Part shown: positions 1 through 8,017 of the stretch, piece by piece
Layout of the letters: every line of letters begins with the position of its first letter
How positions within the stretch are numbered: the first letter of the stretch is position 1
Assembly: GCF_002006345.1 (NCBI RefSeq)
Contig: NZ_LZZM01000181.1
Span: 1-48,588, forward strand
Reading direction: 5' to 3'
DNA: 48,588 nt
Source: Clostridium puniceum
Lineage (GTDB): Bacteria; Bacillota; Clostridia; Clostridiales; Clostridiaceae
Position numbers and translations under genes: made by a program
The notes under the pieces: generated by a model
The model's input: only the letters and a program-made list of their open reading frames with translations
What the model was told of the DNA's origin: nothing
Databases searched by the model: none

Positions 1-57
1 CTACCTGAAACTCATAAAAAGCTATATTTAGAAAGACATTTACAAATAGTAATTTAG
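1..57 (+). CDS. C-terminal end of a gene cut by the window edge
   Basis: Frame 1 is open from the first base for 18 codons and ends in TAG at 55-57; the peptide ends LYLERHLQIVI. It is followed within 30 bases by a stem-loop with a T-rich tail, as expected after a real plus-strand gene. Eighteen residues are too few to recognise a family, so the product is not named. It could be a chance open stretch, but the terminator just after it favours a real gene end. Confidence 0.5.
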   Translation, partial: LPETHKKLYLERHLQIVI

Positions 58-82
58 TGTATAATTTTCACCTTAATCTTGT

Positions 83-110
83 CCATTATTCGTAAAATAA
101 TAATGGTTTA
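83..110 (+). terminator. Terminator of the partial plus-strand gene
   Basis: CCATTATT (83-90) pairs perfectly with AATAATGG (99-106) around an 8-base loop and is followed by TTTATT. It lies 26 bases after the TAG of the partial gene. Confidence 0.5.
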
Positions 111-175
111 TTAAGCATACCTTTTTTAAAAAAAATAATTTTAAAATTTTTTATTTTTTTATATAACTGGTCTAA

Positions 176-207
176 AAAATAAAAAAGCCGTAGTACAACG
201 TACTACG
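176..207 (-). terminator. Terminator of tRNA-Trp
   Basis: On the minus strand CGTAGTAC-GTT-GTACTACG (189-207) forms a perfect 8-bp hairpin followed by GC and a run of six T (complement of 181-186). It begins 8 bases after the tRNA 3' end, a classical intrinsic terminator. Confidence 0.85.
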
Positions 208-214
208 ACCTTAA

Positions 215-289
215 TGGCAGGGGCACTAGGATTTGAACCCAGAACCAATGGTTTTGGAGACCACTACTCTACCGTTGAGCCATACCCCT
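215..289 (-). tRNA. trnW: tRNA-Trp (anticodon CCA)
   Basis: The minus strand reads AGGGGTA at the 5' end, pairing with TGCCCCT at the 3' end (one G-U), then discriminator G and an encoded CCA. The anticodon loop is CTCCAAA between GTGGT and ACCAT, giving anticodon CCA for tryptophan. The T arm contains GGTTCAAATCC. Length is 75 nt with CCA. It stands alone with its own terminator. Confidence 0.95.
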
Positions 290-406
290 AAGACATTAAT
301 TATTATATAACATAACTTTAAAGAAAGCAACAATTTTTCTAACTTTATATTATATTTTTTTCTTTACACACTATTTTATATAAATCTTTTATTCAAAATA
401 CAAAAA

Positions 407-442
407 TATATAGGATAAATCCTTAAAAATTTATCCTATATA
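407..442 (-). terminator. Terminator downstream of the SLH protein gene
   Basis: A perfect 14-bp stem (407-420 with 429-442, loop CCTTAAAA). On the minus strand it is followed by TTTTT (complement of 402-406). It lies about 110 bases after the stop at 551, between that gene and tRNA-Trp. Confidence 0.6.
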
Positions 443-478
443 TTAACTTAGTTTGCTATTATCTTTAACTTCTTAACT

Positions 479-552
479 AAGCTTTTTATCTTAATTATTT
501 TACTTTAGATTTACCTATTAGCCTAAATTTATTGAGGCTAATAAAAAGCTTT
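479..552. repeat. Nested inverted repeats at the 3' end of the SLH protein gene
   Basis: AAGCTTTTTAT near 479-489 is complementary to ATAAAAAGCTT near 541-551, and inside this TATTAGCCT (516-524) pairs with AGGCTAATA (535-543). Together they can fold into one long hairpin covering the stop codon region. It lacks a long T-run on the minus strand, so it may stabilise the mRNA end rather than stop transcription. Confidence 0.45.
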
Positions 553-2635
553 ATGAAACTTTGATATTTTTAATTAAATTGTAAATAATCATAGCAGCTT
601 CCCCATTGCTTATACTGCGGCTTCCATTAAAGTTTCCGCTTTTATCACCTTTATTAAGGTTAAGTGCATAGGCCATTGCCGCATATCCTTTATATTTTTC
701 ATCTACATTATCTTTAAAAGGATTAATAAATACTTCTGGATGTATTGCTATTTGGTCATATCCTAAATATCTTATAATAAGCTTTGCTGCTTCTTGATTT
801 GAAACAAGTGAATTGGGAGCTTTTTCTTCTTTTTTAACAACTCCATTTTGAATAAGCATATCATAAAATTCATCATCAGTATAATTGTTTTGCATTGGTG
901 AATAAAGATATTTTAGAAAATTAATTTGAGAAATATTCATATTAGGATTAAATTTATCGCCTTCAATATAATATCCATTCTCTAAAAGTTCTTTTACTAT
1001 CTTTTCACACCATTGTCCACTTATATCTGTATACTCTGGTAATTTATTCTCCTTATATACTTGTCCTGTATAATCTAATCTCTTACCGCTTATTGGATCA
1101 ATAATATAATTTTCATCTAAATTCTTAAAATTATAAACTAATCCTGTTTTTGATTTATCTATCATAACATATTGCATTCCAAAGGTTTTTAATTCTTTAA
1201 ATTTATTAAAGGCAGATTCTTTAGTCATTGCTTGGCTAACATCTGGGAATGTAATATTGTTATACCAGGTATTAGTGTATCCAACAATTTTTCCTTTAGT
1301 CGTATCAACTTGAACATATAATGAATTGTTTGTAAATTCAATTCCATTCACTTGACGAACAAAGTTTAAAGATAAAACGTTACTTTCTTCTGTAATTGCA
1401 ATTTTAAAAACTTTATTTTCAATTTCTTTATATTTTGTTTGAGCAAATTTATTAGGAGCAATTGTCTTTAAAAAGTTTTCTGCTAAAATTTTTGCATCTG
1501 CCTTTGAAACAGTTTTGTTTGAAAGATTGTCATAATCATAGCAGTGTAAAGAAAGTACTTCTCCAGTATTTGCATCTACTTCACCGTAGGCATTATCAAA
1601 TGAAATATTCCATGCATATCCATCATTTATATAATTCTTATTTAAACTTGCTTCCTTAAATTTCTTATCTGAAGTTATTATGTCTGTTGCCCCTCTAAGA
1701 ATACTTTCTGCTTTTTCCTTTGAAATAAGTCCTGAAACATTTTTAACTGCTTCTGTTTCCTCCTTAGTTAATTCTTGATTCATCCTAGTTAAACTGCTTT
1801 GTGCACTGATTCCACTTGCAGAATCTTTCATGTCATTATATAACTTATTTTCACTATAAAGCGTTACTGGTTCTCCTGTTTTTGCATCTATAGCTTGACT
1901 CATATTATCATGTGTTGAATATCCTGCAAATACATTCATTTTCTTTTCCTTATAATCATAATATGAATAATATTTTAAATTAACACCAAGCTTTTCTATA
2001 TATGCTTTTTCTGCTACTGCAGCTTCAATTGTTTTATCTACACTTGGGTATTCCATTCCTTTACCTTCTAGGTTGTTTCCTGAGAAAGAAGTAACTTCTC
2101 CAGTATACTTGTTTACACCAATGTTCACAGTAACAAAATTAACAGGAATTCCATTTACAAATTTTTGATAAGCAAAATTATATTCTTGATTAGAATAACT
2201 ATTAGAATCTTCATCAACATTTTTCATTTGGCTTGCATCTGCTATCATAGCTTTGCTTAAAAACTCCTCAGCTGTAGCTTTTGCCACATCTTTTGTAATT
2301 CTAGCTAAGCCTTTTTTATCTTCATCTCCATCATGTTTATTATACTCATATAAAAAACCATTTTCTCCCACAGATGCAGATACAACTCCATGATTCCCCT
2401 CCTTTTCTGACCAACTAAGGTTCCAAACTCTAACTTTACCATTAATCGTTTCACGCTCACTTGAATAATGTGTGAACTCACTATATTTGTCTGGAACCTT
2501 TATAATTTTCTTTGCATCTACGATTGCCTGTTCAAGACCTTTACTATCTTCTTCTGCTCCAAAGGCTGGTACACATATAGTGAATAAGAACAAACAAACC
2601 ATTAGTATTCTAGTAAGAAACCCTTTCTTCTTCAT
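551..2635 (-). CDS. Secreted YcdB/PepSY-type protein with C-terminal SLH domain
   Basis: 694 residues. The N-terminus MKKKGFLTRILMVCLFLF... is a signal peptide ending near VPAFGAEE. The long middle holds two similar halves with YcdB/YcdC-like PepSY character: phrases such as VNKYTGEVTSFSG, VDANTGEVLSL and VDTTKGKIVGYTN recur, and PepSY-type domains are thought to bind or inhibit proteases. The last ~160 residues resemble S-layer homology repeats (KYKGYAAMAYALNLNKGDKSGNF), which anchor proteins to cell-wall polymers. It is likely a surface protein outside the membrane; no enzymatic motif is seen. The start ATG at 2635 is preceded by AAGGA with a long spacing. The gene is monocistronic, with hairpins downstream and a 108-bp repeat upstream at 2916. 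Family assignment is good, function unknown. Confidence 0.8.
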   Translation of the reverse strand: MKKKGFLTRILMVCLFLFTICVPAFGAEEDSKGLEQAIVDAKKIIKVPDKYSEFTHYSSERETINGKVRVWNLSWSEKEGNHGVVSASVGENGFLYEYNKHDGDEDKKGLARITKDVAKATAEEFLSKAMIADASQMKNVDEDSNSYSNQEYNFAYQKFVNGIPVNFVTVNIGVNKYTGEVTSFSGNNLEGKGMEYPSVDKTIEAAVAEKAYIEKLGVNLKYYSYYDYKEKKMNVFAGYSTHDNMSQAIDAKTGEPVTLYSENKLYNDMKDSASGISAQSSLTRMNQELTKEETEAVKNVSGLISKEKAESILRGATDIITSDKKFKEASLNKNYINDGYAWNISFDNAYGEVDANTGEVLSLHCYDYDNLSNKTVSKADAKILAENFLKTIAPNKFAQTKYKEIENKVFKIAITEESNVLSLNFVRQVNGIEFTNNSLYVQVDTTKGKIVGYTNTWYNNITFPDVSQAMTKESAFNKFKELKTFGMQYVMIDKSKTGLVYNFKNLDENYIIDPISGKRLDYTGQVYKENKLPEYTDISGQWCEKIVKELLENGYYIEGDKFNPNMNISQINFLKYLYSPMQNNYTDDEFYDMLIQNGVVKKEEKAPNSLVSNQEAAKLIIRYLGYDQIAIHPEVFINPFKDNVDEKYKGYAAMAYALNLNKGDKSGNFNGSRSISNGEAAMIIYNLIKNIKVS

Positions 2636-2915
2636 AAATTTACACGCTTCCTTTCATTATCTCCTTATCTATATTTTACAATGTTAATAATATAATGTCT
2701 TGAGATTATTTTTAAGATTTAAATCTTATTTCAATATTAATACGATTCATAGATTTAAAATTTTGCACTTTAAAAAATTTTTTTATATTTTATTTTATAT
2801 AGAATTTTTAAATAACGAAAACATGCATAAATACATAATCTAAACAAAAACCATTTATGGCCCTTAAAATCAATAAATGATAAATAAATTAATAAAAGGC
2901 AATATATAATGTAAA

Positions 2916-3023
2916 ATATATAAGTTCTAATTAAGAAAGTTCATAATTTAGTTGGTTGTCTTATCCAATTACTCTAATATAGAAATTAAATCTTAATGAA
3001 CAAAATTTTTTAGAACATATATA
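2916..3023 (+). repeat. 108-bp dispersed repeat with inverted ends, copy A
   Basis: Matches 48468-48575 at 106 of 108 positions by eye, with no gaps; the differences are GGTTG versus GCTTG and CAATTAC versus CAATCAC. The ends are imperfect inverted repeats (ATATATAAGTTCTAA at the left, TTAGAACATATATA at the right), with a second inner pair GTTCAT/ATGAAC. Identity stops abruptly in TA-rich flanks, compatible with a MITE inserted at TA or with a structured RNA or regulatory element. No coding frame is evident. Confidence 0.85.
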
Positions 3024-3040
3024 AATTAAAACATATAAAT

Positions 3041-3084
3041 AAAATGGAATTATACTTGCTAAAACAAGTATTAATTCCATTTTT
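3041..3084. terminator. Bidirectional terminator after spoIVFB
   Basis: An 18/19-bp stem with a single bulged A: AAAATGGAATTA-TACTTG (3041-3058), loop CTAAAA, then the complement through 3083. It has T-runs on the plus side and TTTTATTTATA on the minus side. It lies just downstream of the spoIVFB stop (3113). Confidence 0.75.
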
Positions 3085-3112
3085 TAATCCTATTAAATTG
3101 GCTATATATATT

Positions 3113-3976
3113 CTATTTATTTTTATCATTTTTCCGTACTTCCATATATTTTTCCAATGATATATTTCCATAGTATTTTAGTGCCTTTATAAGCTCATCC
3201 TCATTAATTATTCCAAGTAGCTCCATATCTTCATTGAGTATATAAAAACTATTAAATTTATTTTTATCAACTAAAGTTAATACATTAACTAAACCCTTTT
3301 TGTAATACACAGAAATGGCCTTGTTTTCTATGTAATTATGTTTCTTTAGCTTTCTTACCTTATTAAACATATCCCCCATTATTATATACATAGTTTTTTC
3401 TCTTTCTAAAAATGTTGTATATGTTATTAATATGGCTGCAAGAAATAAACTTATATTTACCTTATGTAATAATAGCATTATACTAAATCCCAAGAATAAT
3501 ACCCCTGAAATAATAAAACTAAAAATTTCTGTAATTTTCTTTGATTTTTTATATAAAAATCTTTTTGACAATAATATTTCACATATTCTTGATCCATCCA
3601 AGGGATATGCTGGCAGCAAGTTAAAAATACCTAAACATAAATTAATCATTATACTGCTTTTTATAAATTGCACTTTAAAATAATTATAAAGAAAACACAT
3701 AATGACAGTTATAAAAATATTAAATAATGGTCCTGCTAAATATACCATTAATTTTCTCTTTTCAGTTAATTCATCAATATTGCTTAATTCAGCCTTTGCA
3801 CCTAATATACTAATGTTTAAATTATTAAATTTGCACCCAAAGTTACTTGCAATTATTATATGTGCAAATTCATGTAGTATTACCCATAGAAAGCTAACAA
3901 GAACATCGCTTTTAAAATCACCAAGCCACATTAATATTGATAATTCTACAATCAATACCATATACCATTTTTTCAT
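3113..3976 (-). CDS. spoIVFB: SpoIVFB-type site-2 (M50) intramembrane metalloprotease
   Basis: 287 residues from the ATG at 3976, chosen because AGGGG lies 6 bases upstream; an in-frame TTG two codons earlier overlaps that site. The zinc motif HEFAH (H35, E36, H39) sits in a membrane segment, and the third-ligand motif LLPAYPLDGSR carries D127. Several membrane helices follow, and the C-terminal ~90 residues resemble the CBS-like tail of SpoIVFB. In endospore formers SpoIVFB cleaves pro-sigma-K in the outer forespore membrane, switching on late mother-cell genes. The adjoining upstream gene (4021-4485) has the position and topology of SpoIVFA, its regulator. Identification by motif, length and context is strong; the sigma-K substrate is inferred from the family. 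Confidence 0.88.
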   Translation of the reverse strand: MKKWYMVLIVELSILMWLGDFKSDVLVSFLWVILHEFAHIIIASNFGCKFNNLNISILGAKAELSNIDELTEKRKLMVYLAGPLFNIFITVIMCFLYNYFKVQFIKSSIMINLCLGIFNLLPAYPLDGSRICEILLSKRFLYKKSKKITEIFSFIISGVLFLGFSIMLLLHKVNISLFLAAILITYTTFLEREKTMYIIMGDMFNKVRKLKKHNYIENKAISVYYKKGLVNVLTLVDKNKFNSFYILNEDMELLGIINEDELIKALKYYGNISLEKYMEVRKNDKNK

Positions 3977-4020
3977 TTCCAACCCCTATAATATTGCTAG
4001 AACAGTATATCTGCACACGC

Positions 4021-4485
4021 TTAATTTGAATTGCTATTATCCCTTATATATTGCATAAAATTCACTGCTTTCAACTTTAAATTTTCTATTTTTAAATCGT
4101 CTGCAGTAAAATTGCCTATTCTTAGGTCCTTCCCTTGTATATTTCCTATGTACATTCCATTAAAAGCATCTATGGCTCCATTATAATTAAAATCTTGCTC
4201 TAAGGTCTGTTTACATCTAATATGTAATTCATTAATTTGAGCTACTGGAATATATTTTAATCCAGTGAAAAATAATAATAAGATTGTAGCACCTGTTAAT
4301 TCTATAATTACTCTTTTAATTAAAGTTTCTATAATTGTATCTTTTGATCTTAAATTAATCCCATATTTTGAGCTGATAGAATTATCAACTTTCTTATCTT
4401 TAGTTAAATATTTATTATTTGTGCCTTTCGCCACTTTATTTATATTCTTATAATAATTTTCATAAGCTGATCTATAGCTGCTCAT
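4021..4485 (-). CDS. SpoIVFA-like membrane anchor lacking the M23/LytM domain
   Basis: 154 residues from ATG 4485 (MSSYRSAYENYY), preceded by AAAGGAG at a 6-base spacing; an ATG nine codons upstream has no such site. The protein has a ~60-residue charged cytoplasmic N-terminus, a single membrane helix (VIIELTGATILLLFFTGLKYI), then only ~75 residues ending DNSNSN. SpoIVFA of Bacillus has this topology but continues into a LytM/M23 peptidase-like domain that SpoIVB cuts. No such domain or HxH-type motif is visible here or in the 44 bases before spoIVFB. It lies directly upstream of spoIVFB, so an anchor or inhibitor role is the best guess. It could instead be an unrelated sporulation membrane protein. 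Confidence 0.6.
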   Translation of the reverse strand: MSSYRSAYENYYKNINKVAKGTNNKYLTKDKKVDNSISSKYGINLRSKDTIIETLIKRVIIELTGATILLLFFTGLKYIPVAQINELHIRCKQTLEQDFNYNGAIDAFNGMYIGNIQGKDLRIGNFTADDLKIENLKLKAVNFMQYIRDNSNSN

Positions 4486-4578
4486 ACTATACTCCTTTAA
4501 ATTTATTATCATCTAATTATATTTAATAGAAGATAAAAATATGAATATAAAATTAGAACATCTATAATAACGAAATAT

Positions 4579-4611
4579 GAAGGAGAAAATTCCTTTAGAA
4601 TTTTCTCCTTC
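4579..4611 (-). terminator. Hairpin between rodA and the spoIVF pair
   Basis: A perfect 14-bp stem GAAGGAGAAAATTC / GAATTTTCTCCTTC with loop CTTTA, 12 bases after the rodA stop. The following minus-strand bases (ATATTTCG) are a weak T-tract, so some read-through into the spoIVF genes is possible. Confidence 0.6.
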
Positions 4612-4623
4612 ACTATTGACGAT

Positions 4624-5760
4624 TTAAAAATGTATTTTCTTTCTTCTCATTCCTACATTTATTACTAACCCTACGGAAATTACAGTTGTAAGCAGCGAGC
4701 TTCCACCATAACTTATAAGAGGCAGTGTTATTCCCGTAATAGGCATTAATCCTATTGTCATTCCTATGTTTTGGAATATTGCAAATAAGAAATATGAAAC
4801 TATACCAACGCATATAACAGAACCAAATATATCTTTGGCCGTTCTCCCTATTGAGATCATTTTATAAATCAAAAATCCATACATAGTTAATAGCAAAATG
4901 GCACCTACAAAACCCCATTGATCTGCTATTGCTGAAAAAATGAAATCTGTTCTAACTTCTGGGACATTTTGTGCAGAATAGCTTGTATCTTTATTATTAT
5001 TATCTAAAGATGGTCTGCTTCCTAAAAGTCCACCTGAACCAATTGCAATTTCAGATTGAGTTAAATGATAAGTATTAGCATTATCTGCCTCTGGATTTAA
5101 AAATCCTGCAAATCTTGCTTTTTGATAAGGTTCTATGATTCCTGAATTCCAAACTATAGCTATTAAAAGAACTAATGTAGCTAAACCTCCACCAATAATC
5201 CTCATGTCTAATCCTATAGTGAAAAAAATTCCAAGAACTATGAAAAAGCATACCATACTCATTCCCATATCAGGTTGAGTTACAATAAATACAACTGGTA
5301 CAGCTGCATAAAAAGCTAAGATAAAAAAGTTTTTAACATCATTAATCTTGCCTTCCATTTCTTCTAACTGTTTGGCAAGCATTAGAATAATTCCTATTTT
5401 AGCAAATTCAGCTGGTTGAATCTGAAATGAACCAACACCAATCCATCCTCTTGCACCATTAACAACCATACCTATCCCAGGAATTTTAGCAAGTATTAGA
5501 AGAACTACTGAGCCCCAATAAAATATAGGTACATACTCATATATTATTTTGTAATCAACTGCCATTAAAAAATACAATGCAACCATAGATAATCCAAAAG
5601 CAATAGCTTGCTTTTTTACAAAGGATAATCCATTGTCCATCCCTTTTGTACAAAGATATATATTTAGTGTACCATATAAAATCAAAAGAATTAAAGAAAC
5701 TAATGCAGTCTTGTCAATTTCTTTAATTAATCTAGAATCCAATTTGAATTGTTTAAACAA
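4624..5760 (-). CDS. rodA: RodA, SEDS-family peptidoglycan glycosyltransferase
   Basis: 378 residues with about ten membrane helices. Family hallmarks are visible: GARGWIGVGSFQIQPAEFAKIG, DMGMSM, the GSGGLLGS loop and the C-terminal GITLPLISYGGSS. RodA polymerises glycan strands from lipid II during elongation and partners a class B PBP; the PBP2 and MreBCD genes are in the same window. The start is TTG at 5760, with GGAGG 7 bases upstream. It follows minE after a 345-base gap and a terminator, so it probably has its own promoter. The length is shorter than E. coli FtsW and fits RodA. Confidence 0.92.
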   Translation of the reverse strand: MFKQFKLDSRLIKEIDKTALVSLILLILYGTLNIYLCTKGMDNGLSFVKKQAIAFGLSMVALYFLMAVDYKIIYEYVPIFYWGSVVLLILAKIPGIGMVVNGARGWIGVGSFQIQPAEFAKIGIILMLAKQLEEMEGKINDVKNFFILAFYAAVPVVFIVTQPDMGMSMVCFFIVLGIFFTIGLDMRIIGGGLATLVLLIAIVWNSGIIEPYQKARFAGFLNPEADNANTYHLTQSEIAIGSGGLLGSRPSLDNNNKDTSYSAQNVPEVRTDFIFSAIADQWGFVGAILLLTMYGFLIYKMISIGRTAKDIFGSVICVGIVSYFLFAIFQNIGMTIGLMPITGITLPLISYGGSSLLTTVISVGLVINVGMRRKKIHF

Positions 5761-6105
5761 TATTTCACCTCCAAGTTAAGTGTTTATATCATAATTTTAA
5801 GTTAAAATATATTTTTGAATAATTTCATCCCTTACAATTATACCTTATTATTACTCCATTCTCCATAATAATTATGCTCATCTAATAAATCATAATAATT
5901 TTGTAATAATTAAAAATTATACTTTAATAAATCCTATATATTTTTAGAAAATTTAATATTATATATGCCTTAAAATAAATGTATAATAGATATTATAAAA
6001 TGGTTTCTTATAAAAAAATGCATAAAGAATTCTAGTTAGCTAAAAAACCATCCACAAAGCCTAATACAATCGGCTTATATGAATGGTTCTTATGATTACC
6101 TGTTA
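5761..6105. other. Intergenic region rodA-minE
   Basis: 345 AT-rich bases. The minE-distal part (6042-6088) is the terminator of the min operon. The rest should hold the rodA promoter; several AT-rich -10-like strings exist, but no clear -35/-10 pair. No open frame with a ribosome site is seen. Confidence 0.6.
6042..6088 (-). terminator. Terminator of the minCDE operon
   Basis: On the minus strand AACCAT ... ATGGTT pairs around an inner AGCC/GGCT stem and is followed by TTTTTT (complement of 6042-6047). It starts about 18 bases after the minE stop. Confidence 0.65.
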
Positions 6106-6375
6106 TTATCTTCCTCTGATATTTTTAATAGGAATATTAGCTATTAATGCAGAATTATTTGCGCCTTCTTCATCGTCGCTTCTATTCACGGATATTTCAA
6201 CATCTTCTACTTGTATATCTATGTACTTAGAAATTACTTCTAATATTTCTTCTCTTATTTTTTCTATAACATCTGGTGCAATTTCTCCTCTATCGTGTAT
6301 AAGAATCAATTTTAACCTATCTTTTGCAACTTCTTTAGGCGTTGGTTTATTATTAAAACTTTTAAAAAAACCCAT
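6106..6375 (-). CDS. minE: MinE, cell-division topological specificity factor
   Basis: 89 residues, a normal MinE length. The N-terminal anti-MinCD region includes KEVAKDRLKLILIHDRGEI, nearly the family signature; the C-terminal topological domain follows (PDVIEKIREEILEVISKYIDI, then VEISVNRSD). MinE stimulates MinD ATPase and drives pole-to-pole oscillation, so that MinC blocks septa away from mid-cell. GGGAGG lies upstream of ATG 6375, 14 bases after minD ends. Third gene of minC-minD-minE. Confidence 0.95.
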   Translation of the reverse strand: MGFFKSFNNKPTPKEVAKDRLKLILIHDRGEIAPDVIEKIREEILEVISKYIDIQVEDVEISVNRSDDEEGANNSALIANIPIKNIRGR

Positions 6376-6389
6376 TTTTATATCCTCCC

Positions 6390-7190
6390 TTAATTGCGCT
6401 TAAATAGCTTCTTTAAGGAGCCAAAGAATCCTTGATTATTATCTACTTCTAAATTCATTAAAGGAACTTCTTCTCCTGTAATTCTTCTTGCAATATTTTT
6501 AAATGCTTGTCCTGCATATGCACCGTCTTCTAATACGATAGGTTCTCCTTTATTAGTTGAAACAGTTACATTTTTATCATCTGGTACAACTCCTAATAAT
6601 TCTATTGAAAGAGTTTCTATAATATCAGATACGTCAAGCATATCACCATTTTTAGTCATTTGATAATTTAATCTGTTAATGATTACTGAGTGATCTTCTA
6701 AACCCTTTGCATCAAGCTTTCCAATTACTCTATCTGCATCTCTAACAGATGTAATTTCAGGATTTACAACCACAATTGCTTTATCTGCACCTATAACGGC
6801 ATTTTCAAAACCTTGCTCAATACCTGCTGGAGAATCTATTAATACATAGTCAAATTCTTCCTTTAATTCTTTAACAATTTTAAGCATGTCTTGTGCTCTT
6901 ATATCATCCTTATCCTTTGTTTGTGCCGTAGGTAAAAGGCAAAGATTAGGCAATCTTTTATCTTTTATAAGACCTTGCTTTAACCTGCATCTTCCTTCTA
7001 TGACATCTATTATTGTATATACTATTCTGTTTTCTAGTCCAAGTAATACATCTAAATTTCTAAGTCCCGTATCACCATCTATAACAACTACCTTTTTTCC
7101 AATTGAAGCTAAAGCAGTTCCTATATTAGCTGTAGTAGTTGTTTTACCAACACCACCTTTACCTGAAGTTATTACAATAGATACTCCCAT
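6390..7190 (-). CDS. minD: MinD, septum-site-determining ATPase
   Basis: 266 residues. Deviant Walker A GKGGVGKTTT with signature lysine K11 and K16; VVIDGDTGLRNLD is switch I, and DYVLIDSPAGIEQGF is Walker B. The C-terminal GFFGSLKKLFKR is the amphipathic membrane-targeting helix typical of MinD. ATP-bound dimers coat the membrane and recruit MinC. GGAGG is 9 bases before ATG 7190, and minC ends 20 bases upstream, so the genes are co-transcribed. Confidence 0.96.
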   Translation of the reverse strand: MGVSIVITSGKGGVGKTTTTANIGTALASIGKKVVVIDGDTGLRNLDVLLGLENRIVYTIIDVIEGRCRLKQGLIKDKRLPNLCLLPTAQTKDKDDIRAQDMLKIVKELKEEFDYVLIDSPAGIEQGFENAVIGADKAIVVVNPEITSVRDADRVIGKLDAKGLEDHSVIINRLNYQMTKNGDMLDVSDIIETLSIELLGVVPDDKNVTVSTNKGEPIVLEDGAYAGQAFKNIARRITGEEVPLMNLEVDNNQGFFGSLKKLFKRN

Positions 7191-7210
7191 TTACAAATCC
7201 CTCCGACACT

Positions 7211-7870
7211 TTAATATATATATTTGTTTGGTAAATATGGTTCAACTATTATTGCCCCATCCTTAATCTTTGCTAATTCTGGATAACTTGGTTTTTCAAC
7301 ATCATCTGGAGACATAGCTATTACGCTTGCAATCTTTAATATTTCTGGCTGCAACAAAAATGCAGCAATAACTGCTTTTGAATTTCCATTAGTTCCTGCA
7401 CTTACTTTTCCCCTTATGCGTCCTAAAACAATTACATTTCCTGATGCATAAACTTCCGCTCCACTATTTATATCACCAATAATAACTATGTTACCTTGGT
7501 ACTTAATACACTGTCCACCTCTAACTGTTTTCCTTATAAATTTAGTTCTTCCCTCATTTACCCCTGAAAACACTTTAGGTTCTTTTTGAATCTCTTTATC
7601 TACTTCTTTTTCTATATCTTCTAGAACAATATCCTTTAATTGTATTTCAGTTAATAAGGTTTGCTTTAAAGTTTCAGCTTGTTTCTTATTAATTGATTTT
7701 AAATCTATTGATAAAATTAAGGTTGTCCCTTTATAAAAATGCTTTCCCTTAGAAAGTTTCTTTACTAACAACAGAAGCATATCTTCAAAACAAGCAAACT
7801 TATTCATGTTAATAGTTGTATTTATCCCATCTTTATTCCCTTTTATTAAAATACCATCATTATTATACAT
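7211..7870 (-). CDS. minC: MinC, FtsZ polymerisation inhibitor
   Basis: 219 residues. The N-terminal ~100 residues form the FtsZ-inhibiting domain. The C-terminal beta-helix begins near RTKFIRKTVRGGQCIKYQG and runs through GDINSGAEVYASGNVIVLGRIRGKVSAG, the family signature; the MinD-binding RSGQ motif reads RGGQ here. First gene of minCDE; ATG 7870 has GGAGG 6 bases upstream. An extended -10 promoter candidate lies about 78 bases upstream. Confidence 0.93.
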   Translation of the reverse strand: MYNNDGILIKGNKDGINTTINMNKFACFEDMLLLLVKKLSKGKHFYKGTTLILSIDLKSINKKQAETLKQTLLTEIQLKDIVLEDIEKEVDKEIQKEPKVFSGVNEGRTKFIRKTVRGGQCIKYQGNIVIIGDINSGAEVYASGNVIVLGRIRGKVSAGTNGNSKAVIAAFLLQPEILKIASVIAMSPDDVEKPSYPELAKIKDGAIIVEPYLPNKYIY

Positions 7871-7947
7871 TCCCTACCTCCAATAAATTTTGCAGGTTAA
7901 AATGGCTGAATTCTTTTTTAAAATAGCAACCTCTTTACGATTATATC

Positions 7948-7956
7948 ATTATAACA
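7948..7956 (-). promoter_or_regulatory. Candidate extended -10 promoter of minCDE
   Basis: The minus strand reads TGTTATAAT, a full extended -10 (TGnTATAAT), 78 bases before the minC ATG. No good -35 is at 17 bp, which extended -10 promoters tolerate. sfsA ends at 8018, so the min genes can be transcribed from here. Confidence 0.4.
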
Positions 7957-8017
7957 ACTATTTTTGTATATATCTTTCAATAATTTTCAATTTAATTTTA
8001 TTAAAACTCAAAAAAAC

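Larger units (their letters stand above)
2636..3112. other. Intergenic region with dispersed repeat and terminator
   Basis: 477 very AT-rich bases between the SLH protein gene start and the spoIVFB stop. It holds the 108-bp repeat copy A (2916-3023) and a bidirectional terminator (3041-3084). The promoter of the SLH gene should lie in 2650-2915, but no convincing -35/-10 pair is visible. No further gene is seen. Confidence 0.7.

Noticed and set aside
6083..6403. Plus-strand reading frame opposite minE
   Set aside because: It overlaps a clear minE completely, has no Shine-Dalgarno site, and shows no recognisable protein features.
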